A stretch of 64,000 bases of DNA from the NCBI GenBank assembly GCA_009993885.1, contig JAACSN010000002.1, forward strand, positions 1-64,000, given 5' to 3'. The position numbers were made by a program, and so were the translations under genes. Source of the stretch: Alphaproteobacteria bacterium (GTDB lineage Bacteria > Pseudomonadota > Alphaproteobacteria > Caedimonadales > UBA9215). A model generated the notes under the pieces. That model saw only the letters and a list, made by a program, of their open reading frames with translations, had not been told where the DNA came from and ran no database searches. Shown in pieces: positions 26,460 through 37,423 of the stretch (position 1 is the stretch's first letter; each line of letters begins with the position of its first letter).

Positions 26460-27224
26460 ATGATTCGCCTAGATGATCTCAATGTTGTATTTAATGCCGG
26501 AACAAATCTTGAAAAAAAAGTGTTACGCGGCCTGTCTTTGACCATGGATGAGAATGAATTTGTTACGGTAATCGGCGGTAACGGAGCAGGAAAATCTACT
26601 CTTTTAGGTGCTCTCACCGGAGATGTCTCTTTAACTAAGGGTCGGATTTTATTTGACGGAGAAGATGTGACAAACTACTCTCCCACAAAACGCTCTCATC
26701 TCATAGCCCGTGTGTTTCAAGACCCGTTAAAGGGGACTTGCGGCGAACTCACAGTGGAAGAAAACCTGGCACTTGCTCTCAAAAGAGGGCAAAGTCGCAA
26801 TTTTTCTCGAGCTATTAATAAGGAGATCAGAGAAAATCTCTGCCATAACCTTAAGCGCCTCCACCTTGGTGTTGAAAAGCGCTTGCGTGATCCCATCGGC
26901 TCTTTATCCGGCGGTCAGCGTCAAGCCATATCTTTGATTATGGCCGTGCTATCTCCCAGCAAAATCCTTCTCCTCGATGAGCATACCGCCGCTCTCGACC
27001 CTCGGACGGCAGCCTTTATTATTAATCTGACAAAAGATATTGTGGGTACTAAGAAATTGACAACCCTCATGGTTACGCACAGTATGGCTCAGGCTCTTGA
27101 GGTTGGAAACCGAACCATTATGTTGGCGGACGGCAAGGTTGTTTTTGATGCCAAAGAAGCCGAGCGGAAAAAACTCACTCCCCATGACCTGCTGGGCGAG
27201 TTTGAAAAACGCGCAATGGTTTAA
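26460..27224 (+). CDS. ABC transporter ATP-binding protein (COG1101 type)
   Basis: 254 aa. Walker A G-G-N-G-A-G-K-S-T, Q-loop V-F-Q-D-P, signature L-S-G-G-Q-R-Q-A, Walker B I-L-L-L-D-E-H with the catalytic glutamate, and V-T-H-S switch histidine are all present, so it should hydrolyse ATP. It powers the permease encoded 3 bp upstream. The E-H-T-A-A-L-D-P D-loop form with histidine after the glutamate is usual for this subfamily. Confidence 0.9.
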   Translation: MIRLDDLNVVFNAGTNLEKKVLRGLSLTMDENEFVTVIGGNGAGKSTLLGALTGDVSLTKGRILFDGEDVTNYSPTKRSHLIARVFQDPLKGTCGELTVEENLALALKRGQSRNFSRAINKEIRENLCHNLKRLHLGVEKRLRDPIGSLSGGQRQAISLIMAVLSPSKILLLDEHTAALDPRTAAFIINLTKDIVGTKKLTTLMVTHSMAQALEVGNRTIMLADGKVVFDAKEAERKKLTPHDLLGEFEKRAMV

Positions 27225-27240
27225 AACTTAATATGCAAAA

Positions 27241-27259
27241 AGGGTAATTAACCCTGTTT
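27241..27259 (+). terminator. Weak terminator between the ABC genes and suhB
   Basis: AGGGT, loop TAATT or similar, ACCCT, then GTTTT; A-rich upstream, so it could act for both convergent units. The stem is only 5 bp. Confidence 0.4.
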
Positions 27260-27299
27260 TACTGCATGTTGCCCTGAAGGAGCTGCCCCCTTAGAAAGA

Positions 27300-28100
27300 T
27301 TAGCTAATAAGTTTCAAAAGGGTTCGGTGCATTTTTTCACTGCCGGCAAGAATATGAGCTGTTTCCATAAAATTCTCTGTGCCTTTAAGGTCGGTGACCA
27401 CACCACCCGCTTCTTGGACAATCAAAGAGCCTGCTGCCATATCCCAGGGACTAAGGGCTTGCGCCCAATAACACTCATAACGCCCTGCAGCCACATAACA
27501 TAAATCCAGAACGGAAGACCCCATACGGCGCACCGCCGCCGTATTGGCTTCAACAGCTTGTAATGTCTTATAAAAATCAAACTCGCCTTTATCGTTTTGC
27601 CGAGGGAAAGTGACGCCGATTACCGCATCGTCAAAGTTATCTTTTGCAGAAATCCGAAGCCTTTTTTCATTCAAAAACGCCCCTCGGCCTTTTTCTGCAT
27701 AAAACATTTCATCTTTTACCGGGTCATAAACCATCCCCGCAATGATCTCACCTTTATGCTCAAGTCCGATGGAGATCGCAAAGTGAGGAATCGCATTAAT
27801 AAAATTCGTCGTACCGTCCAAAGGATCCACGATCCAACGATACTCCGGCTCACGCCCCACAAAGGAACCTGCTTCCTCTACAAGCAAGGAATAGGTCGGC
27901 GTGGCTTTTTGAAGAACGTCAATAATAATTTGCTCGGATTTCAAATCGGCTTTTGAGACGAAATCTCCGGGACCTTTTCGGGAGACTTGCAAATGCTCAA
28001 CCTCCCCAAAATCACGCACAAGCCCTCGAGCCGCACGGGTACACGCCGTGTATAGGGTATTAAGAGTTGGTGTTGAAAGAGCTAGTTTTGAGTCAAACAT
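27300..28100 (-). CDS. suhB: Inositol-1-monophosphatase family protein SuhB
   Basis: 266 aa. The start at ATG 28100 gives the usual N-terminus (T-P-T-L-N-T-L-Y-T-A-C-T-R-A-A-R); the frame extends 26 codons further upstream with no support. Metal-binding motifs are V-E-E-A-G, D-P-L-D-G-T-T-N-F and W-D-M-A-A-G, complete for a Mg2+-dependent sugar-phosphate phosphatase. S-R-K-G-P-G-D-F-V-S-K-A-D is typical of alphaproteobacterial SuhB. It may dephosphorylate inositol phosphate or act in rRNA transcription, as E. coli SuhB does. Confidence 0.93.
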   Translation of the reverse strand: MFDSKLALSTPTLNTLYTACTRAARGLVRDFGEVEHLQVSRKGPGDFVSKADLKSEQIIIDVLQKATPTYSLLVEEAGSFVGREPEYRWIVDPLDGTTNFINAIPHFAISIGLEHKGEIIAGMVYDPVKDEMFYAEKGRGAFLNEKRLRISAKDNFDDAVIGVTFPRQNDKGEFDFYKTLQAVEANTAAVRRMGSSVLDLCYVAAGRYECYWAQALSPWDMAAGSLIVQEAGGVVTDLKGTENFMETAHILAGSEKMHRTLLKLIS

Positions 28101-28308
28101 TGTTTTATTCCGTACAAAATTAAAAAGAGAGCCGTAAAAAAGGCCGCAAAAACGATAGGCGTTTTTAAAAAGCACCACACCCCTTCACTATAGCATTTTT
28201 AATCCCCCCTGACGAGAGAGTTTGGCGATCATCACAACGCTTATAATCGCCTGACCGCCCTATTTGAGTCATTCTATTTTCAGCCTTTGCGTTTAAAGGC
28301 CGTCTTTC

Positions 28309-28878
28309 CTAGTCCTTTGCGCGCTCTACATACGTTCCGTCTTCCGTATTTACAACAATGCGTGTTCCCGTTGTAATATGAGGCGGAATCATAACACGTT
28401 CCCCGTTTTCCAGAATCCCCGGTTTATAAGACGAAGACGCCGTTTGCCCTTTTACAACGGCATCGGCTTCAACCACCTCCATGATAACCGTATCAGGCGC
28501 CTTAAGAGAGATTACATCCTCTTCATAAAAACTGATCGTTACAATCATACCGTCTTTCAGGTAAACGGCAACATGCTCACCGATCTTATCTTTATGGAGG
28601 GTGATTTGCTCAAAAGTCTCTTGGTGCATAAACGTATACTCATCCCCTTCGGCAAAGAGAAATTGATACGTCACCTCGTCCAAACGCACACGCTCTACGG
28701 ATTCACAGGAGCGAAAACGCTCGTTAAGCTTCGTGCCTGTCCGAATGTCTTTAAGCTCGACCTGTGCATAAGCCCCGCCTTTTCCGGGTTGAGTGTGTTG
28801 AATTTTTGTGGCAATCCACAACCGGCCGTTATGCTCGATAAGATTCCCGGGGCGAATATGATTTCCGTTGATTTTCAT
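28309..28878 (-). CDS. efp: Elongation factor P
   Basis: 189 aa from ATG 28878 after AAAGGAT; the longer frame to 28959 lacks a site. EF-P rescues ribosomes stalled at consecutive prolines. The three-domain layout is intact: K-I-N-G-N-H-I-R-P-G-N-L-I at the start, the loop Q-P-G-K-G-G-A whose lysine is the known modification site, and G-x-x-V-M-I-P-P-H-I-T-T-G-T-R-I-V-V-N near the C-terminus. Which lysine modification is used cannot be told from this window. Confidence 0.96.
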   Translation of the reverse strand: MKINGNHIRPGNLIEHNGRLWIATKIQHTQPGKGGAYAQVELKDIRTGTKLNERFRSCESVERVRLDEVTYQFLFAEGDEYTFMHQETFEQITLHKDKIGEHVAVYLKDGMIVTISFYEEDVISLKAPDTVIMEVVEADAVVKGQTASSSYKPGILENGERVMIPPHITTGTRIVVNTEDGTYVERAKD

Positions 28879-28977
28879 AGAAGATCCTTTGAGAGGTATT
28901 TTTACTATCCTCTTATACCGCCTTTCAGAGGAATAGGTCAATTTGTTTATCTGCCCCAAGAAAGACTTAAAAAAATT

Positions 28978-29217
28978 TTATGAAGTCGCCTCAATTTGTT
29001 GAAGGGCTTGATGGATGCGGCTCAATAGGCGAGGCTGCGTTGCGGATCCCATATTTTCTTGATCACAGACCTGCAAGAGAGTAACGTCCAACTCCCATGC
29101 TTTTAAAATTTTCTTTTTCTCTACGGTATCAAAACCGGGGTAACTTAAAACATCACCGGGGCTTTCAAAAAAGTGTTCCGGATCTAAAATAACTTCTTCA
29201 AAATTAAGAGCAATCAT
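28978..29217 (-). CDS. Small conserved alphaproteobacterial protein
   Basis: 79 aa from ATG 29217, which follows AAAAGGAGATTTTTG; an in-frame start at 29238 is less likely. The pattern F-E-S-P-G-D-V-L-x-Y-P-G-F-x-x-x-x-K-K-x-I-L-K-A-W-E-L-D followed by C-D-Q-E-N-M-G matches a small cytoplasmic protein seen in many alphaproteobacteria whose role I do not know. It lies directly upstream of efp on the same strand (about 100 bp) and may share its transcript. Confidence 0.65.
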   Translation of the reverse strand: MIALNFEEVILDPEHFFESPGDVLSYPGFDTVEKKKILKAWELDVTLLQVCDQENMGSATQPRLLSRIHQALQQIEATS

Positions 29218-29404
29218 CAAAAATCTCCTTTTATCCAACGACTTATTCTCATAATAACATTACACCCTTTTTATTTCGTTAATCACAAGTAAATAATTAG
29301 TATAAAGATAAAAATAATAACTAAAAAAATATTTTTTACTAAACAAAGACTGTTTATTAACCTTTTAATGATAAATTAAACATAGAAACAAGTGAGTAAA
29401 GAGC

Positions 29405-29959
29405 ATGAAAATGAAAAACATATTAAAAAGTAGCTTAAGCGCCCTGATAATGACAGGCTTTATAGCAACATCGAGCCTTGCAGAATTTCAATCCCCCCTC
29501 GAAACTACGGACATTCTAAAACCTAGCGCAGGTCAAATGACACCGGCTCCCATCCCTCTTGAAGAGATGACCCCAAAAAACCTCTCTACCTTGCAAGAAG
29601 ATCAAACAGAGGACGGACAAAAAGGCGCAAAACCTCTAAAAGCCGAGATTATCGGTCTTGTTGGCGACGGCGCTAAATTAGTCGGTTCAAAAATCCTTGA
29701 TCTTGTCACCATTGATAATGTCTTAACCGGTGTCGGTGTTATTGGCTCTGCCGTTGTCGGGCCCGAATTCCTTGCTATAACGGAAAGCCTTAAAGGTTTG
29801 AATAAAACGTTAAGCAAGATTGAGTTTGTCAAAGATACTAAAGAAAAAGTTGGAAAATTTATCCGCACAACCGTTGAAGAAGGTGTCACCAAAGCCGTTA
29901 AAAAAACTTACGGCTTTATTTCCTCAAAAATTTCAGGCTGGTTTAATAAGAAAAAATAA
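29405..29959 (+). CDS. Exported hypothetical protein
   Basis: 184 aa. Signal peptide M-K-M-K-N-I-L-K-S-S-L-S-A-L-I-M-T-G-F-I-A-T... ending S-L-A. The mature protein begins with a Pro/Glu-rich linker. A hydrophobic Gly/Val-rich segment follows (I-G-L-V-G-D-G-A-K-L and V-L-T-G-V-G-V-I-G-S-A-V-V-G), then a basic helical tail ending in K-K-K. Not recognised. The glycine-rich hydrophobic part could insert in membranes. It is followed by another exported protein gene after 77 bp; the pair is flanked by core genes on both sides. Confidence 0.65.
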   Translation: MKMKNILKSSLSALIMTGFIATSSLAEFQSPLETTDILKPSAGQMTPAPIPLEEMTPKNLSTLQEDQTEDGQKGAKPLKAEIIGLVGDGAKLVGSKILDLVTIDNVLTGVGVIGSAVVGPEFLAITESLKGLNKTLSKIEFVKDTKEKVGKFIRTTVEEGVTKAVKKTYGFISSKISGWFNKKK

Positions 29960-29982
29960 AACTTTTTAGGTTTCGCTCTTTT

Positions 29983-30034
29983 AAAATTCTCCCGACGTGC
30001 TAGCGTTAAAAAACGATCAAACAGGGAGAATTTT
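29983..30034 (+). promoter_or_regulatory. Perfect inverted repeat enclosing the Shine-Dalgarno sequence of the next gene
   Basis: AAAATTCTCCC (29983-29993) and GGGAGAATTTT (30024-30034) are exact 11-bp complements around a 30-base loop that itself contains CGTT-AAAA-AACG. The right arm contains GGGAG, the only ribosome binding site for the ATG at 30037. Folding of the mRNA would hide it. Confidence 0.6.
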
Positions 30035-30036
30035 CA

Positions 30037-30945
30037 ATGAAACAGAAACTCACGCGCTTAGCCGTCCTTACGACCTTAATTTTAGCCCCCCTTTCTTCTA
30101 AAGCCAGCTTACAGATGCTCATGGGCGGTGAGGCCGAACCCGATCCTAATGCCATGCACTTTCCAACCTTCTTTAACAAGGCTCCAAGTGGAAAAAAGAT
30201 GACGGATTCCGCGTCTTTTCTCTCGCAAAACGGGAAACGTACTTTAAAGCTCACAGCTGAAATTGTAACCGCCGACTCAAAAAAATCACGTAAAGAAGAA
30301 AGTACTCTTTGGAAAACAAAAGAAGAAGAAGAAATGATACGCTCTCACCTTCCTTCCCTTGATGAAACACCGGGGGCAGATACTGTTTTTGAGGGCTTCA
30401 CTTCAAAGCTCATTGAAAAAATTTTAGGTTATAATTCACTCCCCAAACCCCAAGAACGTGTCAATGCAAGTTTCGTTTCAGATTTTCTAAACCATCCGCG
30501 CCCCTCAGAATTTTTTGAATCACAAGAAGACCGGGACACAACACTCGGAACGGAAGTCGTAGCAGAATCCTCATCTGAACACCCCTCTTCAGCTAGGCCT
30601 TTTAAGCGCCCGCGGCTTACAAAAAGCTTCCTATTAGATACAACATATGCTTCAAAAGAACGCACAACCCGTGCTCAGACAACCCTAGCCGATCATCTGT
30701 CCCGTGAAAATCTTGAATTTACTCAAATATACCTGGCAGAATTCGGCTTTCTTCAACTTACCTTTGAGTCTTTTCCGACCCCTGAAATGATTTTATCCAA
30801 TGAAATGTTGATGGCCAATGCAAGGCGTATCTCGATCATTGAAGGAGCCGTTATTAGTGATCTCCAAGAGTGGTTGGAAAAGCATTGTAATGCTCTTTAC
30901 AAAAAACATGTCCTCGATAAAGGCGGTGAGAGTTTATATCATTAA
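30037..30945 (+). CDS. Exported hypothetical protein with structured leader
   Basis: 302 aa. Signal peptide M-K-Q-K-L-T-R-L-A-V-L-T-T-L-I-L-A-P-L-S-S-K-A-S. The mature part is hydrophilic, Ser/Glu-rich in the middle, with a basic patch R-P-F-K-R-P-R-L-T-K around residue 190 that resembles a nuclear localisation signal, and a helical C-terminus. No domain recognised. The start codon is three bases after an arm of a perfect inverted repeat, so translation is probably controlled by RNA structure. Exported, regulated and family-less, it is a reasonable effector candidate, but that is inference. Confidence 0.65.
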   Translation: MKQKLTRLAVLTTLILAPLSSKASLQMLMGGEAEPDPNAMHFPTFFNKAPSGKKMTDSASFLSQNGKRTLKLTAEIVTADSKKSRKEESTLWKTKEEEEMIRSHLPSLDETPGADTVFEGFTSKLIEKILGYNSLPKPQERVNASFVSDFLNHPRPSEFFESQEDRDTTLGTEVVAESSSEHPSSARPFKRPRLTKSFLLDTTYASKERTTRAQTTLADHLSRENLEFTQIYLAEFGFLQLTFESFPTPEMILSNEMLMANARRISIIEGAVISDLQEWLEKHCNALYKKHVLDKGGESLYH

Positions 30946-31025
30946 ATTTTATCTTTTGAAGACCCTTGAGAATGCGCCGGAACTATGGTAGAAATTAAGG
31001 AAAAGTTTCAAGGGTTTATTCAGGG

Positions 31026-31565
31026 ATGAAGAAAGTAGCCGCACGCTATGCCGCCGCCCTTTTTCAACTAGCCGAGACAGCAGAAGAAAAAGAACGGTAT
31101 TATAAGGACTTAGGTAAGTTAAAGTCTTGGATGTTAGGTTCAAGCAACTTTAGTATGCTTATCACAAACCCTCTTTTGCCTCAAAAGCTTGTTAAAAAAA
31201 TTATGTCCGAAATTTGCACTCAAGGCAAAGCCTCCGTAAACTTAACAAACTTCTTCCTGCACATTATAGATCAGAGGCGCATAAAAATCCTGCCCGAGAT
31301 TATCGAGGCTTACAGAGACCTTTTTCATCAAGAAAACCACATTGAAAATGCAAGTATTGAAACAGCTCACTCTTTAACAAAAGAACTTGAAGAAACCTTC
31401 AAAAGCGTTCTTGAAACACGTTTTAAAACAAAACTCATTTTTAATTTTAAGGTGAATACGGAGCTTTTAGGCGGATTTCGCGCCCAAGTCGGCTCTCACC
31501 AAATTGACTCATCACTCATGACACAATTGGCAAATTTAAGCCGAACATTGAAAGGGGCTTCCTAA
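31026..31565 (+). CDS. atpH: ATP synthase F1 subunit delta
   Basis: 179 aa. Connects F1 to the peripheral stalk. [10 protein letters not shown] near the N-terminus, [12 protein letters not shown] in the middle, and [10 protein letters not shown] near the end are the family marks. First gene of atpHAGD; one base separates it from atpA. The order delta-alpha-gamma-beta without F0 genes is the alphaproteobacterial arrangement. Confidence 0.95.
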   Translation: MKKVAARYAAALFQLAETAEEKERYYKDLGKLKSWMLGSSNFSMLITNPLLPQKLVKKIMSEICTQGKASVNLTNFFLHIIDQRRIKILPEIIEAYRDLFHQENHIENASIETAHSLTKELEETFKSVLETRFKTKLIFNFKVNTELLGGFRAQVGSHQIDSSLMTQLANLSRTLKGAS

Positions 31566-31566
31566 T

Positions 31567-33099
31567 ATGGAATTACGTGCGGCCGAAATCTCCGGTATTA
31601 TTAAAGAACAAATTGCCAATTACAATACGGAGGCTGAATTTGCCGAAGTTGGTCAAATCCTTGAAGTCGGTGACGGTATTGCCCGCGCTTACGGCCTTGA
31701 AAATGTTCAAGCTTCCGAACTCTTAGAGTTTGCCAACGGGACGAAGGGCATGGCTTTAAACCTCGAAGACGATAACGTCGGTATTGTTATTTTCGGAGAC
31801 GACACCCAAATCAAAGAAGGGGATACGGTTCGTCGCACGGGAACCATCGTTGATGTACCCGTAGGCAAAGAATTGTGCGGTCGTGTATTAGATGCCCTCG
31901 GAAACCCCATCGACGGCAAGGGCAAATTAAAAACAACAAAGCGTTCTTTGGTAGAAACAAAAGCGCCCGGAATCATTGCTCGTAAATCCGTTGACGAACC
32001 TATGGCAACGGGCATTAAAGCGATTGATGCTCTTGTGCCCATTGGACGCGGGCAACGAGAACTTATTATCGGCGACCGCCAAACGGGTAAAACAACCATC
32101 GCCATTGATGCCATCATTAACCAGAAACGCCTTAATGATGTCGCTAAAACCGATGCTGAAAAGCTCTTTTGTGTTTATGTTGCCATCGGTCAAAAACGCT
32201 CTACGGTTGCTCAGATTGTGAAAACTCTCGAAGATGCGGGTGCGATGGAATATACGACCGTTGTCGCCGCCACCGCATCCGATTCTGCGCCTCTCCAATT
32301 CCTAGCCCCCTATTCCGGCTGTGCCATCGGTGAGTTTTATCGTGATAACGGTATGCATGCTTTGATTATTTATGACGACTTATCGAAACAAGCCGTTGCC
32401 TATCGTCAAATGTCACTCCTTTTACGTCGCCCTCCGGGTCGCGAAGCGTATCCGGGAGACGTATTTTATCTGCACTCTCGCCTCTTGGAACGGGCGGCTA
32501 AAATGAGTGATGCTGAAGGCGGCGGCTCTTTGACGGCTCTCCCCATTATTGAAACCCAAGCGGGAGACGTTTCGGCTTATATTCCGACAAACGTGATCTC
32601 CATTACCGACGGGCAAATTTTCTTAGAAAGCGAACTCTTTTATAAAGGTGTTCGCCCTGCCATTAACGTTGGTCTTTCTGTGAGCCGTGTCGGATCGGCT
32701 GCTCAACTTAAATCCATGAAACAAGTGGCCGGTAGCATTAAACTCGAATTGGCTCAGTATCGTGAAATGGCATCCTTTTCTCAGTTTGCCTCAGACCTTG
32801 ATACTGCTTCTCAAAAATTACTCTCTCGAGGAGAACGCCTAACGGAACTTCTCAAGCAAAATCAGTTTTCTCCCCTTGTGAATTCCGAACAAGTTGTGAG
32901 TCTTTTTGCAGGAACCCGCGGGCATTTGGACGGAATAGAGATAAAGCAAATTCAACGTTTTGAAAAAGAGCTCTTGGCAAACCTAAAATCCAAAAAACCC
33001 GAACTCCTTGAAACCATCCAAACCGAAGGGAAACTTACCGATAAAACAGAGCAAGAGCTTGAGACTTTTTGCACAAAATTTGCGCGTGTCTTTGCGTAA
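31567..33099 (+). CDS. atpA: ATP synthase F1 subunit alpha
   Basis: 510 aa. Non-catalytic nucleotide-binding subunit of F1. Walker A is G-D-R-Q-T-G-K-T, followed by [12 protein letters not shown] and the signature region [16 protein letters not shown]. Full length and without interruptions. Probably translationally coupled to atpH. Confidence 0.98.
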   Translation: MELRAAEISGIIKEQIANYNTEAEFAEVGQILEVGDGIARAYGLENVQASELLEFANGTKGMALNLEDDNVGIVIFGDDTQIKEGDTVRRTGTIVDVPVGKELCGRVLDALGNPIDGKGKLKTTKRSLVETKAPGIIARKSVDEPMATGIKAIDALVPIGRGQRELIIGDRQTGKTTIAIDAIINQKRLNDVAKTDAEKLFCVYVAIGQKRSTVAQIVKTLEDAGAMEYTTVVAATASDSAPLQFLAPYSGCAIGEFYRDNGMHALIIYDDLSKQAVAYRQMSLLLRRPPGREAYPGDVFYLHSRLLERAAKMSDAEGGGSLTALPIIETQAGDVSAYIPTNVISITDGQIFLESELFYKGVRPAINVGLSVSRVGSAAQLKSMKQVAGSIKLELAQYREMASFSQFASDLDTASQKLLSRGERLTELLKQNQFSPLVNSEQVVSLFAGTRGHLDGIEIKQIQRFEKELLANLKSKKPELLETIQTEGKLTDKTEQELETFCTKFARVFA

Positions 33100-33120
33100 A
33101 ATACAAAAAAGGTCAAAACC

Positions 33121-34014
33121 ATGGCAAATTTAAAAGATTTACGCAACCGCATTAAAAGCGTGCAATCAACAAAAAAAATCACCTCGGCCATGAAAATGAT
33201 TGCAGCTGCCAAACTGAAAAAGGCGCAAAATGCGGCAGAAGCTTCTCGGCCTTACGCCGCGGAAATGGGGCGTATTATGTCAGACTTAGTTAGCAAGCAG
33301 ACCGCTAGCGATACAACGCCAAAGCTTCTCTCCGGCACCGGATACGAGCAAAAACACCTTGTTGTTGTACTCACTTCTAATCGCGGCCTTTGTGGCGGCT
33401 TCAATACATCGGTAACTCGGGAAGTAAAGAAATTTATTGCCACCCAAGAGGCACAGCAAAAAAATGTCACCATTCTCATGGTAGGGAAAAAAGGTATTGA
33501 TCTCTTTAAGCAAGACCACGGACATCGCCTTGTTGGAAAGCATATCTCCATCACAACACCGCGTTTTTTCAATGCCGAGGCTATTGCAAACGATATTATT
33601 GAACGTTTTGAAAAGGGAGAATTTGACGTCTGCACCATTGCGTATAACAAATTTATTTCAACCCTTTCCCAAGAGCCTACCTTAAAACAAATCATCCCTT
33701 TTAAAGGAACGGTTTCAGATACAGGTAAAAAGAAGCAAGAAAAAAAAACTTCCTTAGAGTCTATTTATGAATACGAGCCTTCTCAGGAAGCCGTCTTAGC
33801 TCGTTTATTACCCCGCAATCTTAAAGTGCAGATTTTCAGCGCTCTTTTAGAAAGTGCCGCCAGTGAACACGGATCACGTATGGCTGCTATGGACGGGGCG
33901 ACACGAAATGCAGAGGATTTAATCGGCAATTTGAACTTGACTTATAACAGAACGCGTCAAGCTTATATTACAAGCGAATTAATAGAAATTATATCAGGAG
34001 CCGAAGCGCTTTAA
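33121..34014 (+). CDS. atpG: ATP synthase F1 subunit gamma
   Basis: 297 aa. Central rotor shaft. N-terminal M-A-N-L-K-D-L-R-N-R-I-K-S-V and T-K-K-I-T-S-A-M-K-M-I-A-A-A-K, R-G-L-C-G-G-F-N in the middle, and C-terminal Y-N-R-T-R-Q-A-Y-I-T-S-E-L-I-E-I-I-S-G-A are all typical. A short Lys-rich insert (K-K-K-Q-E-K-K-T) lies around residue 205. The gap to atpD is 127 bp, large for this operon, and contains an inverted repeat. Confidence 0.97.
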   Translation: MANLKDLRNRIKSVQSTKKITSAMKMIAAAKLKKAQNAAEASRPYAAEMGRIMSDLVSKQTASDTTPKLLSGTGYEQKHLVVVLTSNRGLCGGFNTSVTREVKKFIATQEAQQKNVTILMVGKKGIDLFKQDHGHRLVGKHISITTPRFFNAEAIANDIIERFEKGEFDVCTIAYNKFISTLSQEPTLKQIIPFKGTVSDTGKKKQEKKTSLESIYEYEPSQEAVLARLLPRNLKVQIFSALLESAASEHGSRMAAMDGATRNAEDLIGNLNLTYNRTRQAYITSELIEIISGAEAL

Positions 34015-34031
34015 CATACACACGTAACGCC

Positions 34032-34086
34032 TCTTTTGGCCGCACTCAAAATCGCCGTGCTTAGCTATTATGACTCAGCCAAAAGA
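34032..34086 (+). repeat. Inverted repeat between atpG and atpD
   Basis: TCTTTTGGC (34032-34040) and GCCAAAAGA (34078-34086), an exact 9-bp match around 37 bases. It sits in the unusually long atpG-atpD gap. It could be a processing or stability element, or a partial terminator; no T-run follows it. Confidence 0.5.
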
Positions 34087-34132
34087 AGGTCTTTTAAAAA
34101 GTTAAAGAAAAGATGATTTTATTTTTCATTAG

Positions 34133-35569
<1,437 letters not shown>

Positions 35570-35851
35570 TTCTCTCTTCACGATAAAAGAGAGCAAAAAC
35601 GAGAGAGAAAAAAGCATCTGTTTTCAACGCCCCTCAAACTGATTATAAAAGGGGGGCATGCACTTGAGGCCTGTTAACTGCACGCCTTTCCGTATGCTCC
35701 CTTTATTTTTATCTCACCGCAGATAAAGCATAACAAAAACTGACTAAACTTAGATTTTTAAAGGCTCTCCTAAAAACTTCAAGAAAAACCATAAATAATC
35801 GTAAAAAAGTCCGAATAACGAAATTAGATATAGAGAAAAATAAGAAAAAAA

Positions 35852-35926
35852 TGGAGCGGGCGAAGGGACTTGAACCCTCGACCCCAACCTTGGCAAGGTT
35901 GTGCTCTACCACTGAGCTACGCCCGC
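35852..35926 (-). tRNA. tRNA-Gly (GCC)
   Basis: Minus-strand cloverleaf: acceptor GCGGGCG/CGCCCGC, D-arm GCTCAGTGGTAGAGC, anticodon stem CAACC/GGTTG with loop TTGCCAA (anticodon GCC), T-arm GAGGG-TTCAAGT-CCCTT, discriminator T, encoded CCA. Reads GGC and GGU. Confidence 0.95.
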
Positions 35927-35964
35927 TAAGCGATCGGAACGATTAAATCGCTCTCAATACTGGG

Positions 35965-35992
35965 ACTATAGCGGAAGATTCTTATTTTTCAA
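35965..35992 (-). promoter_or_regulatory. Predicted promoter of tRNA-Gly
   Basis: On the minus strand TTGAAA (35992-35987), 16 bases, TATAGT (35970-35965), about 38 bp before the tRNA 5' end. Good match to the housekeeping consensus. Confidence 0.6.
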
Positions 35993-36061
35993 GGGAAAAA
36001 ATATCGAATTTTTATAATAAAGTGTTTATGCTCTCTCTATCCGACGCAAAGGAAGGAAATA

Positions 36062-37396
36062 ATGTCACAACTCTTTCAAAATCCGCTTCTGTCCCCAACC
36101 CAAATTCCCTTAGCAGAAGCGATGCGTCCCCAATATCTTGAGGATATCATCGGCCAAGATCACCTTTTAAAAAAAGGCGCTCCCTTAGAGGTTATTCTCT
36201 CCTCTGCTCACTCTTCCGGTTCTCTACCCTCTCTCATTTTATGGGGGCCGCCCGGGTGCGGTAAAACAACCCTCGCCGGATTAATTGCTAAAACCCTTAA
36301 TAAAGGCGGCAAAACACTTTTTGATTTTGTGGCTCTTTCTGCTGTTCTCTCGGGCGTGGTCGAACTTAGAAAAGTTTTTGAACGGGCTCAAAACGCCGCG
36401 CAATGCGGTCGACGAACCCTTTTATTTGTGGATGAAATTCACCGTTTTAATCGTGCCCAACAAGATAGCTTTCTGGCACACCTTGAAGACGGCCGTATTA
36501 CCCTCATTGGCGCCACAACAGAAAACCCTTCTTTTGAATTGAACGGTGCACTCTTATCAAGAACTCAAGTGTTCACCTTAGCTCCCCTCAAAGAAGACAG
36601 CCTTAAAGCCCTATTGGAAAAAGCCGAAATGCATCTTCAGAAGACCTTGCCGCTTACTCAAGAAGCACGTGATTTTCTTCTTACTTTGGCCGATGGGGAC
36701 GGACGATATTTTTTGAATTTGATTGAGACCATTGCCCGACATAAAACGCAAAAAGATCTCTCATCGGAAGACCTCACCAAACTTTTGCAAAAACGCCGCC
36801 CCCTTTATGACAAATCTCAAGACGGGCATTATAATCTTATCAGTGCTCTTCATAAATCCTTGCGCGGTTCGGATCCCGATGCCGGTTTATATTGGTTTAA
36901 CCGCATGCTCCAAGGCGGGGAGGACCCCAAATATATTTTGCGACGCCTTATTCGCTTTGCCGTGGAAGACGTTTCTTTGGCAGATCCCAATGCTTTGTTA
37001 CAAGCCACTGCAACACAAAGTGCCTACACCACACTAGGATCACCCGAAGGAGATTTAGCCATTGCTCAATTGGTGGTTTATTTAGCAACAGCGCCTAAAT
37101 CCAATGCCGTCTATAAAGCCCAAAAAGAAGCTTCAAAATTGGCGGGAAATTCCGGTTCCCTCATGCCGCCCAAGACCATTCTAAATGCGCCGACAAAACT
37201 TATGGACAAGGAAGGGTATGGCAAAGGCTATATCTACGACCACGATACGCCTTTGGGGTTTTCAGGGCAAAATTATTTTCCGGCAGAAATGACAACGCGC
37301 CCCCTTTTTTACGAACCCGTCGAACGAGGGTTCGAGCGTGACCTAAAAAAACGTTTGGCATACTGGAATAAAATACGTAAAGAAAATCCGGAGTAA
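36062..37396 (+). CDS. rarA: Replication-associated recombination protein A (MgsA/RarA), AAA+ ATPase
   Basis: 444 aa, ATG after AAGGAAGG. It acts at stalled replication forks. The AAA+ core has [10 protein letters not shown] (Walker A), F-V-D-E-I-H-R-F (Walker B), G-A-T-T-E-N-P-S-F (sensor 1). The C-terminal oligomerisation part has [16 protein letters not shown] and K-I-A/Y-I-L-R-R-L-like segments, ending in Y-x-P. Complete. A 39-bp repeat copy begins 28 bases after its stop. Confidence 0.95.
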   Translation: MSQLFQNPLLSPTQIPLAEAMRPQYLEDIIGQDHLLKKGAPLEVILSSAHSSGSLPSLILWGPPGCGKTTLAGLIAKTLNKGGKTLFDFVALSAVLSGVVELRKVFERAQNAAQCGRRTLLFVDEIHRFNRAQQDSFLAHLEDGRITLIGATTENPSFELNGALLSRTQVFTLAPLKEDSLKALLEKAEMHLQKTLPLTQEARDFLLTLADGDGRYFLNLIETIARHKTQKDLSSEDLTKLLQKRRPLYDKSQDGHYNLISALHKSLRGSDPDAGLYWFNRMLQGGEDPKYILRRLIRFAVEDVSLADPNALLQATATQSAYTTLGSPEGDLAIAQLVVYLATAPKSNAVYKAQKEASKLAGNSGSLMPPKTILNAPTKLMDKEGYGKGYIYDHDTPLGFSGQNYFPAEMTTRPLFYEPVERGFERDLKKRLAYWNKIRKENPE

Positions 37397-37423
37397 CATC
37401 CTGAAAAGATTTTTATAAATCTA

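Noticed and set aside
35570-35710. Hidden epsilon subunit (atpC) behind atpD
   Set aside because: Checked both strands; no frame of useful length or with epsilon-like sequence.
35709-35912. 67-codon minus-strand frame reading V-E-H-N-L-A-K-V-G-V-E-G-S-S-P-F-A-R
   Set aside because: It is the tRNA-Gly sequence translated; this is a known false gene pattern over tRNA genes.
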